Below are positions 13,516 to 25,707 of a stretch of DNA of 64,000 nucleotides, in pieces. This DNA is from Tetrahymena thermophila SB210. Taxonomy: Eukaryota; Ciliophora; Oligohymenophorea; Hymenostomatida; Tetrahymenidae. The DNA lies in contig NW_002476421.1 in the NCBI RefSeq assembly GCF_000189635.1, forward strand, positions 1 to 64,000, given 5' to 3'. Both the position numbers and the translations under genes were made by a program. How positions within the stretch are numbered: the stretch's first letter is position 1; every line of letters begins with the position of its first letter. Under the pieces are notes generated by a model. The model made no database searches and was not told where the DNA came from. It saw only the letters and a program-made list of their open reading frames with translations.

Positions 13516-15499
13516 ATGAAATCTAACAAATATTTCCTTTTATTTTTAACTATAATCTATTCTATAATTTAAAGAGTACTTGCTCAAGTTTACTATAACT
13601 TTCATGATTAAGGTAACAACCTAAAAGAAATAAGTCCTTTATTAATCAGTGAAAATATATCAAATTAAACACATTCAATCAAAGTAGAATCAGATCATTT
13701 GAAAAATTTTATAGGTGCTACCTACCAAGCTATATTTGAATTTAGTACCTCTTCACCTAAGTAAAACTATATTTAAATTAACATTTAAATAAATCTTACC
13801 AAATCTAAATATAATTAGGAATATATCTTTTATAATTTAAGATTAATCTTAGAGAATTTTACACTTAATTCTAAGCTAATCAATATAGAGCTTCACTATA
13901 TAGTAAATAGTTGAATAACCTTACTTAATTTATACTATATATTCATATGGAAAAGATGAAAGCGTTTGGAACTTGTTTAAAATTAAAGGATTAAGGTAAA
14001 TAATTTTTCATAAATGGAATATCATCATCAAAATATCTTTTAATTCTATTTCAATTTATTTTATAAATTCTATTTTGAATTAAAATAGGTTATTCATAAA
14101 TATAAATAATTATTAGCTAAAATAAAATAATTCTTATCAAAATATTAACTCTTCCTTTCTAAGACTACTATAAAAATGTGGTGAATAATAATTTTTTCAT
14201 CCTATTTATTAGCGCTGTGAAAATTGCCATCCTAATTGCAAAGGTTGTACAGAATACAAAAAGTGCAAAGATTGTTAAAAAAAAGCTTAACTTTAGAGGT
14301 ATGATCAGCTTGCAGATGGATTTTGTGATAATTGTCCATCAGGATAACGATATGACATACAAAATTAATGCAAAGGCTGTTCAGATACATGCAACTGTGA
14401 TAATAGTAATAAATAATAATGCATTTCATGTAAAGATAAAAGTAAAAATTAGCTTAATGTCGAAAAAAATACATGCGAACCATGTTAGTAAGACTAAGGA
14501 TATTATATTGATGGATAATTTTGCAAACGGTGTAATATTATTTGTAAGACATGCAAAGGACCATCTGACAGTGATTGTTTAGAATGTATTGATGGAGCTA
14601 AAAAATATGAAGATGGAAGTTGCAGATATAATAATTAAAACCCTAACGATTGCATTTCTCCTTACAAATAAGATAAATCTTCAAATTGCGTATGTAATTA
14701 AGATGGCTATTATCTTAAGGATAAAAATTGTGTTGAGTGTTAAGCTGATTTAAAATGTTAAAAGTGTTCAATTGAGACATAATGTACTTAATGCTATACA
14801 AATAAACCTGAAAAATATCTTCAAGATGGAAAAAAATGCTCTGATTGTAAATAAAACGGCTACTTTATAGATTAAAGTTAAAGCATTTGTGAAAATTGCA
14901 TTAAGAATTGTAGCATATGTAATAATAAATCTGAATGTTAAAAATGTAATTCTGGCTTTTATTTCTTAGAAGATAATAAATCTTGCTCTTAGTGCGAATA
15001 AGATGGATATTATATTGATAAATCTAATTAATTTTGCAATAAATGCCCACAGGAGAAGATGTGCTAAAAATGTAATAATAATTTGAAATGTACTGAATGC
15101 TAAAGTGGTCTCTACCTTTTTAATTCAGATAACTGTATTCCTTGCGATGAAGGATATTTTAAAAGTGGAAAAAATTGTTTTAAATGTGCAGATAATTGTG
15201 AAAAGTGTTCATCAGAATTTCAATGTATTTAATGCTCTTAGGGATATTTCTTAAAAGGAAATGTATGTCAGTAATGCTCACCTTAAATGAAGTGCTTAAC
15301 TTGTATTAATGAAATATCTTGTGAATCTTGTGAACTAGGTAAATTTATTTAAAAGGATGGAAAATGCGATAAATGTGAATAAGGATATTACATTGAAAAT
15401 AAATATTGTAGATAATGTAAAATTGGATGTAGTAGCTGTACATCATACTTTAAATGTAATTAATGCATGCCATAGTTTTATAAATTAAAAACTGAATGA
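13516..15499 (+). CDS. Secreted cysteine-rich repeat protein, 585 aa (copy A2)
   Basis: There are three exons: 13516-13760, 13819-13995 and 14164-15499. The introns are 58 and 168 nt, and the 1758-nt spliced length is divisible by 3. The signal peptide is MKSNKYFLLFLTIIYS, and the mature protein probably begins near QVYYNFHDQG. The N-terminal domain and first Cys modules match 3657-5197 closely. Exon 3 has extra Cys modules (CSDCKQNGYFID, CSQCEQDGYYID, CKKGY-type units) between the shared start and the shared end module (CDKCEQGYYIENKYCRQC). The paralogues therefore differ by insertion or deletion of whole repeat modules. There is no membrane anchor. Function is unknown. Confidence 0.85.
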
Positions 15500-18400
15500 C
15501 AAATAATAAATTAATTCTAATATAATAATTTTATTTAATATTAATTTGTAATATTTAAAAAAAAAGTTTTTTCTTAATATAATAAATTAATTTACTTTTA
15601 ATCTTTAAAAAAAATTATTTTGATTTTTTGAGAGTTTTGAAAATTTTGTTTTAACAAAAATACTTTTAAATTTTCTTCTACTTGATTTACTTAATCTTTG
15701 ATAAAAAATACTTATGTTTATAAAATTAAAGTTTGACTTTAATTTAACACTAAAAAGTTTAATATTTTAAAAAAGTAATTAAGTTTCTTAATGTTTTATA
15801 AAATATTTCCTAACATCTTAAAAATGTTTACTTATTATATATTTGATAATATTTGTGTTAAATAAATCACTTAACTGTTTTTCAATAAAAATCTCTATTT
15901 TTCATTATAATTAAGAGATAAAAACTTAATTATTTCTTTTCTAATTTTCTTAATATTTTTAGTTCTCCATTTTCTTTAAATAAATATATCTATTGTTTTA
16001 GAACAAAAAATAATAGGGAAGTGATAAATATAAACAATTAATACCTAATTTTTATATTCATCCATATTTTAGTTAAATATTTAAAAAGATTTTAATATTA
16101 TTTAGAAATATATTTTAGCTATTTTATAAGCTTAGATCAACTTCATCTCAAATATTATAAAGTCTTAATTATAAGCAAATTAAATTTCTATAAAGAAATT
16201 AAGATATATATAGATTTTAAGATATTCTAAGCTAAACGAATAAAAAATATGTATTAGTGAGCTTAATCATCATATATATTTTAATATTCTTTTAGTTTTT
16301 ATCTAAACCATTTTTAAAAATGAGTTTAAAGTAAAATAAAATTATGGTTTGAAATTTACTTTCATAACTTTCAATTAAAATATTCTAACTGGAAGGAGTA
16401 ACCAGATTCTTAAATATTTGACTAAGATAATTAATTTTACAAGCTTATCTTTCAGAAAATAAAGTTATTGATCACTTATTAGATTAATTATTAACCATTT
16501 TTCATAATATTTAAGTTAATCAATATATATCTTTTTATGTTTATGTTATATTTAAAATATAAAAGACTTAAAAGCACATGTTCATTCAGCCTAATCTTAG
16601 GAATTTTTAAAATCATGTTTGATCAATTAATTAATTATGGTGTTTTTGCATTTTAACAATTCACAATGAAGTTTTTTTAAATATACTTTTGAGCGAGCAA
16701 AATGGTTAAAAATAGAATAGTTTGATTCAAAAAATATATGAAAGCTAAAAGTTATAAAATGTTTTGAAATATTTATATTTATGGAATGCTAACTTATCAG
16801 TTACTGTTAAAAATTAAAACGAAATTTAGCATGAAAAAGTGTTATGTTTGACATTAGTTAGTTAGTCCCTATTTTTATCTAGTAGAATTAATAAAATTCA
16901 ATTAAAAAGCTAATTGTTTAATCAAACTTCTTTTCATCTCAATTAATTATTTTATTATATAAGCTAAGATAGAATAATTTCATAAAATAATATTATGATA
17001 TTATTTAGATTTATATTTTCTATTATTCAAATAATAATTTAAAATAAAACAAAATTAGATGCCATTATTTATTCTAAAGTATGAAAATTAACAACAACTT
17101 TACCAAAATTATATACAATTTCAATAGACTAAAATTATATTTAGGAACTCCTTACTCTACTAAGTATATTACATACTGATCTTAAATATTTTATCACGTA
17201 ATACTCTATTCTCTAATTTTAATTCTTTTTATAAATAATTTAAAAAGATATTGCTATTCTCTGATAATTATTTCTGTAGCAGGAAATAAATATTCAGTAG
17301 AATAATTAATATTATTTTAAAATTTAAAGAAAATTTAAAACAATAAAAAAATGTATCTATTGAAATATGTTTCGAACCAGAAAGAACAAAAAAAAAAATG
17401 TTTAATCAAAGATTTAATTTGTTTTTTAATGAAGAAATATGTATTTTTTTTTTTTGATAAATTTTATTTTATTAACTTTCATAAAAAATAAAATTTACAA
17501 TCAAATATTTTATGATTTTTTTAAATACTAAATATATTTTTTCTTCTCTCTTTTTTAAAATTTTTTGTATATAATTTAGAGATAACAATTGAATTCAATT
17601 TTACTTAAAAGAAACCACGTAAATTATTTGAAGATTAAAAGCTAAAAATTAATAAAAATATATATATTTTAATTTATTTAATTCGATTGTTTATATTTTT
17701 TTTCTTAATTTTAAAAACTAAATATCAAAATTTGCTAAATTATTCAGAGCTTGTTTTACAATTAATTTTATAAATTTTTAATAAAATAATTAATACTAAT
17801 TTATTTAAAAAAATAAAGTAAATTTCTAATTATTTTAGTAAGGTTAACATTTAAATTATATTTACAAAATATAATAAATAATAATTGTAAAAATTTCAAT
17901 AATCATTAAAATAGATTAATTTTATAAATAAAATTTGTTTGACTTGAAACTGTAAAATTTTGTACTTATTTTTATTGATAAAAAAATAATTTTAATAAGC
18001 TTATTATTATTTAAGTAAATATTTTTCTAAATGGATTTTATATACTTTTATATCTAAAACAGGATAATAAAATTAAAACAGAACTCTTACTTGAGTATAA
18101 TAAGTTATACCACTATTAATATTACAAGAAATAAAAATAATTTAGAAAACTTTCTTTCTTTTTAGATCCTAATAGAACGGAATCAAATTACAATTACTAG
18201 AACCAATTACAAATTTATATTTAATCATTTTTTGTGGGTATCTTAAGCAATAAGAGGTAAGAGTAATTAACGCAGGTTCAAATATTAATTATTATTTTTT
18301 ATTCGTTTGATAGTTTTTCAAATTTAAAGAATTTATTAATGTTTTAGGTTTATTAAGTTGAGATTCTGTTTTTTAGTTATTAACTGTAATTCCCCATTAA

Positions 18401-18601
18401 TTAATTTTCATCCAAGATAATTTTTACTATTAATCCATAGACTTTTACTTATCTTTAAAAATAAGAAAATTAATTATTTGATTTTATTTGCATAAATAAC
18501 AATTTAAGGTAAATATTGTTTTCCAACCTGAAAATTTAATAATTAATTTTTTATAAAAATTTACTAATTTTTTTTTTTAAATGTTAAAAAGAGGAATAAA
18601 A
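15500..18601. other. Spacer, third-unit copy
   Basis: There is no intact gene. About 15500-17600 is shared with 21074-23150, and its first 1.4 kb is also shared with 5198-6640. The part from about 16940 to 17640 is missing from the first unit. About 17640-18601 is shared with 6830-7779. Confidence 0.5.
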
Positions 18602-21073
18602 ATGCAAACTAAAAGATTTAATACTTTAATCTTTTTAATAACCATTTTAACTTAAAAGATAGGTAATTCATTTTATAATTTTAAATATTTTCTTTATTTT
18701 AACATCTATTTATTTTTTCATAAGTATCTAGAACTTTTATATTTAGCGATTAGACCTTTTATAAAGAATAGGAAATAATAATAAAATAAGAATTGTTCTC
18801 TTTTTAAGATACTTTATGCTCTATTTAAATATAATTTGCAAGCAAATATTATAACCGATAGTAAATTTAAAGTTTTTTTTAATAGTTTTAAATTAATATA
18901 TTAAATAAATAAATAAATAAGGTATAAATTTACAAGTATTTAACCTGAAAATGTTGATGTTTAAAGAATTATTTTAGAAGAAACTAAAGTACAGTTAGAT
19001 TTTATAAGAATTCAAAAATAAAAAGATATTAAAATTAGAGTCATTTTATCATACAACAATTAATATTTATAAAATTAGTAACCTATTCTTCAATACAAGT
19101 AAATCTGTTTTTTCTTTTTTTAAAAAAATTTAAATTAAAATAAATTTTAAAAATTCAGAACTCAATGCTTAACTCATACAAATAGCTAGATTCAAAAAAG
19201 ATTACTATAAAAATCTTGTACTGGTAATACTTATTATGAAATTGTATACTAAGAATGTATGTAGTGTGGATAATATTGTTATGGTTGTACAAACTATTAC
19301 TAGTGTAATGATTGTATTAAAAAAGATTTAAGAGGTAGATATGATTATTTATATGATAAAACTTGTGGTACCTGTAATGATGGATTAAAGAGTTCAACAT
19401 TTAGTAATCAATGTAAAGGAAAGTCAGATAAATGTAAAGATATTTCAAGTGATGGTAAATAATGCAAGAGTTGCAAAGATAGTAGTCTTTTTATTAACGA
19501 AGAATTAGCAACTTGTTAAAATTGTGACACTAATAATGGGTGGTATATAAGTGGTTAGTATTGTAAAAGGTGCCCATATCAATGTTTATCATGTAAAGGA
19601 CCAAATCCTAATGATTGCATTACTTGTAGAGATAGATTAGTGAAAAATGATGATGGTACATGCTATAATCCTAATTAACTTTGCTCTGATGGTTATTATA
19701 AATCTTAATCAAATTGTGTTAAATGTCCAAGTAAATGTACAAAATGCGCATCTGACAAAAAATGTGATGAGTGTGAAGGAGGTTCTTATATTATGCAGAA
19801 TTAATTATGTGGAGATTGTTTGATAGGTAAAGGAGAATTCATTGATGGGAAATAGTGTTCTAAGTGTTCAGAATATTGCTAATCTTGTTAAAATATATAA
19901 ACATGCTAAGTTTGCTAAAATAGTTATTATTTGAAAGAAGATAACTCAGGGTGTATGAGCTGTGTTTAAAATAGCTAATATTTTATTGATGAGAAATATT
20001 GTAAATTATGTGATTCTAATTGTTTAACATGCTCTGAAAATAAAACAAAATGTTTATCATGTGTAGGAGGGCTTTTTTTAACAAGCGATAATAAGTGTAT
20101 AAAATGTGATTAAAATGGATTTTATATTGAGGGATCCAAATGTTTACCTTGCAATCCTGAATTAAATTGCTAAAAATGTAATAGCAGTAAATCTTGCACT
20201 GAGTGTAGTCCTGGACTATTTATTTAATCTGATATAAATAATGGATGTGGTATTTGTAAGGATGGTTTTTTCACATCAGGTAATTATTGCAAGCGTTGCA
20301 AAGAAAATTGTTATAAATGCAAAGATTTGAATAATTGTGAAAAGTGTGCTGATGGATTTTTTTCCAAAAATGGAATTTGTACTTTATGTCCTGAAGATCT
20401 AAAATGCAAAACTTGCTCAGATGAAAAAACTTGTACCAGTTGTAATAGTGGTGAATTTATTTAGCCTAATAATACATGTAATACTTGCAAAGAAGGATAT
20501 TACATAGACGGTATATTTTGTAAAAATTGTAAATAAAATTGTTTAAAATGTAGCTCATAGGATACTTGTAGCTAATGTACTGATGGATATTTTCTTAAAT
20601 CTGGTAACTGTGAATCTTGCAATCCTTCATTAAATTGCTTGACTTGCTCAGATAAACTTTCTTGCGCATCTTGTTCTAAAGATAAATATATAAATCCAGA
20701 TGGTAAATGTGATTTTTGCTTAGAAGGGTATATTATTGAAAATTAATTTTGTAAAAAATGTTCAGATAATTGTTAAAAGTGCTCATCAGTATCTTAATGT
20801 ATTTAATGCTCTTAGGGATATTTCTTAAAAGGTAATGTATGTAAATAATGTACTCCTTAAATGAATTGCTTAACTTGCTTAGATGAAAGCTCTTGTGAAT
20901 CTTGTGAACCAGGTAAATTTATTTAAAAGGATGGAAAATGCGATAAATGTGAATAAGGATATTACATAGAAAATAAATATTGTAGATAATGTAAAATTGG
21001 ATGTACTATCTGCACGTCATACTTTAAATGTGATTAATGCATGCCCTAGTTTTATAAATTAAAAACTGTATGA
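18602..21073 (+). CDS. Secreted cysteine-rich repeat protein, 762 aa (copy B2)
   Basis: There are four exons: 18602-18662, 18725-18860, 18922-19098 and 19159-21073 (61, 136, 177 and 1915 nt; total 2289 nt, divisible by 3). The signal peptide is MQTKRFNTLIFLITILTQ. Most of exon 4, to about 20920, is nearly identical to 26241-27990 of the giant gene, including long runs such as CNSSKSCTECS and CKEGYYIDGIFC. The last modules switch to the end shared with the A-type genes (FIQKDGKCDKC..QFYKLKTV) and stop. The gene therefore looks like a truncated relative of the giant gene with an end module grafted from another paralogue. There is no membrane segment, so secretion is inferred. Confidence 0.85.
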
Positions 21074-21771
21074 TTACTAATAAACTAATTCTAATTTAAT
21101 AATTTTATTTAATATTTATTTGTAATATTTATATTTAGAAATATTACATTTGTTTTTTGGAAATTTTCTAATATAGATTTTTTAATAAAAATATTTTCAT
21201 ATTTTATTCCATATTTTTGTTTAATCTTTGATATTAAGCACCTATTTGTATTAAATCAAAATCATATTTTAATTTAACACTAAAAATGTTAATATCTTAA
21301 AAAGTAATTAAATTTCCTAATATATTATAAAATATATGCTAACATCTTAAAAATATTTCATAAAATATATTTGATAATATTTAAGCTAAATATATCTATA
21401 AATTAATTTTCAATAAATATATCTATTTTTTAATTACAATTGAGACATAAAATTTAAATTCTTTCTTTTCTAATTTATCTTAATTATTTTTAGTTCTCCA
21501 TTTTCATTAAACATTTCTATTGTATTATCACAAGAAACAATAGAAAATTGATAAATTTACACCATATTATCAATTTTTTATATTCATCCATATTTTAGTT
21601 AAATATTTATGATATTTTAATATAATTTAAGAAATATATATTGGCTATTTATAAAGCTTAGATAAACTCAATTATAAAATAGTCTTAATTTAAGAAAGTT
21701 AAATTTCTATAAATAAATCAAGATTTCTAAAGAATTTACCATAGAAATTCTAAGCTAAACGAATTAAAATA

Positions 21772-21871
21772 NNNNNNNNNNNNNNNNNNNNNNNNNNNNN
21801 NNNNNNNNNNNNNNNNNNNNNNNNNNNNNNNNNNNNNNNNNNNNNNNNNNNNNNNNNNNNNNNNNNNNNNN
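21772..21871. other. Scaffold gap (100 N)
   Basis: There are exactly 100 N. The 17 bases before the gap (ctaaacgaattaaaata) are repeated immediately after it, so the two contig ends overlap. Confidence 0.98.
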
Positions 21872-23404
21872 CTAAACGAATTAAAATATACATATATTAA
21901 TGAGCTTGGCTATCATATATTTTGGATATTTTAATATTCTTTTAGTTTTTATCTACACTATTTATAAAAATGAGTTTAAAGTAAAATTAAATTTTGGTTT
22001 GAAATTTATTTTCATAACTTTGAATTAAAATATTCTGGCTCGAAGGAGTAAAGGTTTATCTTTCAGAATATAATATTACTAATTATTTATTAGACTATGA
22101 TTGAAACCTTTTTTATAATATCTACATTAATTCATATTTATCTTTTTATGTTTATGTTATATCTAAAAGTTAAAAAGACTTAATAGTATCTGTTCATTAA
22201 TCCTAATCTTATAGCATGTTTGTTTAAAACATATTTGATGAATTAAATACGTTCTGTTTGCATATATAACAATTTTGAATGAAGTTTGTTTAAATATACT
22301 TTAGAGCTATCAAAATAGTTAAGATAAAGAATCATATGGTTCTAAAAACAAAAAGAAAGCCAAAAGAAATATAATGTTTTAAAATATTTATATTTCATGC
22401 TAACAAAAAGCATAATAAGTTATATTTAAAAAATAAAATAACAAATTAAAATGAAATTTATGATATATTAGCATGAAAAATGTAAATTTTGACATTAGTT
22501 AGTCCATGTTTTTATCAAGTAGAAGTAATAAAAACTATTCAATTAAAAAACTAATTATTTAATTAAGTTTTTTTTTTTCACCTTAAAAATGATTGAATAC
22601 TACTAATAAATAATGTCTTAAAAAATATTATTACAAAATGAATTAGATTTTAAATATTTTAGATGATTTATATTTCATGAATATTATGAAATAAATAAGA
22701 AAGATATTATATCTATTAAAAATTCAAAATTATTTTTTATGTTATACAATAATCAAAATCCTTAAAATTCATTTATGAAAATAATACTAACCAAATTTAC
22801 ATATTTATTACATAAGCTAAGATAAAATAATTTCATAAAATAAGATGATAATGATAATCATTTAGATTTAAATTTTTCTTTTAAGTAAAAAATTATTAAA
22901 ATAATTTAAAATAAAACATAATTATTTCTTTGCCATTATTTATTCTAAAGTATGAAAATTAAAAATAACTTTGCTAAAATTATATTTAATCAAAATATAA
23001 AAATAAGATTTAGAGATTCCTTTAATATCGAAAGTATAATACATACTAATCTTATATTTTAAATATCTCATCATGCAATAGTCTATTATCTTATTTTAAT
23101 ATTTTTTGTAAATAATTTAAAATGAAATAAATGTTAAAAAATATAATCTATACTGAACCATTTCTCTAAAAAAAGATAATGTTCAAATCAAAATTATATT
23201 TTTTATATTTATGTATTATCTTTTTACCATTGATATAATAGTGAAATGTTTTTAACATTGGCTTAAAATTTTTTGATTTAATTTTATAAAAAGGCAATTT
23301 AAAATTAGCCTTAAAAGTACTTCTTTAAATAATATAATTTTTTTCTATAAATTAAAATAAATATTCTAAGTATTTTATAAAAATATTAGAAAAGTACACA
23401 ATAT

Positions 23405-23740
23405 GATTTTTTAACTAGAAAATAATTTAAGCCATAATAACTAATCATTTATATTTTATTGGTTTTTTATTATATAAAACATCATATAGCTTTAATGGGT
23501 TTAAAGAACACTTATTTAATCAGGAAATTTCTTTAAATAAAATATATATTATGATTGAAAATTACTTTTTGATTTTTAACTAGAAAATAATTTAAGCCAT
23601 ACAAACTAAGAATTTATCTTCTTTTGGTTTTATATTCTATAAAGCATCTTAAATAGCTTAAATGAGTAAAAAGAACACTTAATTTACTGAGAAAATATTC
23701 ATAAATAAATATTTAAAAAAATATGGAATGTTATACTAAT
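23405..23740 (+). repeat. Two-copy tandem repeat, period about 166 bp
   Basis: The landmark ttttaactagaaaataattt followed by aagccata occurs near 23408 and again near 23574. Similar downstream text (ggttttttattatataaa against ggttttatattctataaa, then aaagaacactta) supports two diverged copies. Confidence 0.7.
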
Positions 23741-24047
23741 TTTTTTATTATCTGTTATTACATAAAAGGATTTATCATAAAAATATTACACAATTTTTAG
23801 GATTAAGACATAGTTTTTTAGATTGCTTCAATATAAGAATTCTTTAATTAAAAGTCCTTGTTAACTTCTATACTTAAAAATCTTATTATACTTTATGAGT
23901 ATTTTAGCAATTATTAAATTCATGCAAATTTTACAACTATTACGAATATTTACTAAAAAATAATTTATGTTTTAAGAATTTAAAATAATAATTTTATTTT
24001 TAAGATATAAAAATGTTGCATATATAAATATATTGAAGGAACAAATC

Positions 24048-24314
24048 ATGTTTCTAAATGAGAAAGATAGATATTATAAAAAGCTCTTAGATTTGCCTGC
24101 GACTAATCTAAAAGATAAGAGTAAATAAATTTGCCATAAATAAATTCGCTTTCTACTTTATTAACATTTTAATTACACATATTAAATTGAATTTGTACTA
24201 GAAAGAAGTGAATAAATTTATAGAACGATTATAAATTCATAGATGAATATGCAATTTAATGATATAAAAAGTTTTTTAAATTTATCCAATAAATATTTTT
24301 TGCATTTTAAATGA
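24048..24314 (+). CDS. Possible small protein, 88 aa
   Basis: This is an intact ATG-to-TGA frame under the ciliate code (MFLNEKDRYYKKLLDLPATN...). The residue composition looks coding (LPATNLKDKSKQ, IEFVLERSEQIYRT), but the product matches nothing I recognise. Because TGA is rare in this A+T-rich DNA, open frames of this length also occur by chance. No intron or neighbour supports it. It could be an exon or a relic. Confidence 0.3.
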
Positions 24315-25707
24315 GCTATTTTAAATAGGATTTATTTTACTATCATAATTAATATGTTTATTTTTTTCCCTTAATTCTGGCTAGCTTTTATTTATATAAT
24401 TTAATATATTATTTATTTTATTTGATAGAACATTAAAGAATGTAAAAGACTCAAGACTTTTTGCATAGTATAATTTAAATTTTTTCTAAAATAAATATCA
24501 TTTTTAATATGAAAAATGCTTAGAAGCAAATAAATAGGTTTTATATTTGTTTCAATACATAATATCTAAAGAATTTAAAGTAGATTAATATAAACTTACA
24601 TAAATTTTACTTCATATGACTTTTGTTTCTATTTTTAATATTATTAATAGCAAAGATATCTTGATTTGACTTTTTTAATAAAGTTAGTCATTCAAAATTT
24701 TATTTCTAATTATTAAAATATTCTATTTTGATTCGTATTAATATAAATTATTCTAAAAGAGAATATAAAATATATATATTTTATAATAAGTAAGAAATAT
24801 AACTCAAGCATTAAAAAATTGAAATCTAATATTGTCAAAAGTTTTATCAAAAATTACTTTAAAATCTAAGGATATAATTTGTTTGTTAGTTATTGATTTG
24901 ATTTGGGAGCAGCTGAATAAATTTAAAAACATGAGATTGTAATAAAAATGCAATTAAAAGAAAAAATTGAGGAGTATGATTATTATAAGAAGAATAATTA
25001 TTTGTAAATTAATAACTTATTTTATGTGAATTTTATTATTTCATTTGCTAGTTAGTTAGCTATTTAGTACTAATAAATTTGTAGCAATAGTTCTAGTCAC
25101 CAATTTCCTTTTATTCTGAAATTGATGAATATAATTCCTGTTAAAGAAATCTGTGGTAAATTAGTTATTAATTTATATTTTATTTTTTATAATCAATTAT
25201 TTAATCAATACTGATTAATTTTTGGTATATTTTTTCGCAATAAAAATTGAAATAATATTTAACATAATTTATAATTATATATTCATTTTATTAAAATTAT
25301 AGATATTTTTATTTTCTATTAACTATAAAATTAAGATTTTCATTATAATATTTTCGGTTTAACTCTATTAGTCGATTTAAAATTATTAGCTAAATAAAAT
25401 CATCTATTTGCAAAATTAAGAAAATAATCTAATTAAAATTTATCATAAAAATATTGATCTACATTTCTAGAAAAGAAAGAGATATTAATTTAATTATTTT
25501 TTAATGAACCAGTGATATTAAATATATCTGCTCAAAGTGTTTTCTAGTAAATTAAAAGTAAGAAATTATTCAATATAGCAATGCATCTATATTAATATGT
25601 TGACCTACATATACTTATATTATTATATAATTAATTTTTTGTCAAAAATTTATTATTTTTCAAATTTCAACGCAACTTATTAAAATCTTTGTTACTCTAA
25701 AACAAAA

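Larger units (their letters stand above)
21074..25707. other. Long spacer containing an assembly gap and short repeats
   Basis: The first 2 kb repeats the sequence after the gene at 13516-15499. A 100-N gap lies at 21772-21871, and a two-copy tandem repeat lies near 23405-23740. A short open frame (24048-24314) is listed separately. A further TGA-bounded stretch at about 24896-25214 is open on the + strand but has no start or recognisable motif. Confidence 0.5.

Noticed and set aside
14178-14582. 134-codon standard-code ORF and an overlapping minus-strand ORF
   Set aside because: Both are shadows of exon 3 of the gene 13516-15499; their residues (I/V/K rich, few Cys) do not match the family frame.
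24896-25214. Possible gene with an open + frame
   Set aside because: There is no start codon or recognisable motif. In DNA this A+T rich, with TGA as the only stop, open frames of 300 nt arise by chance.
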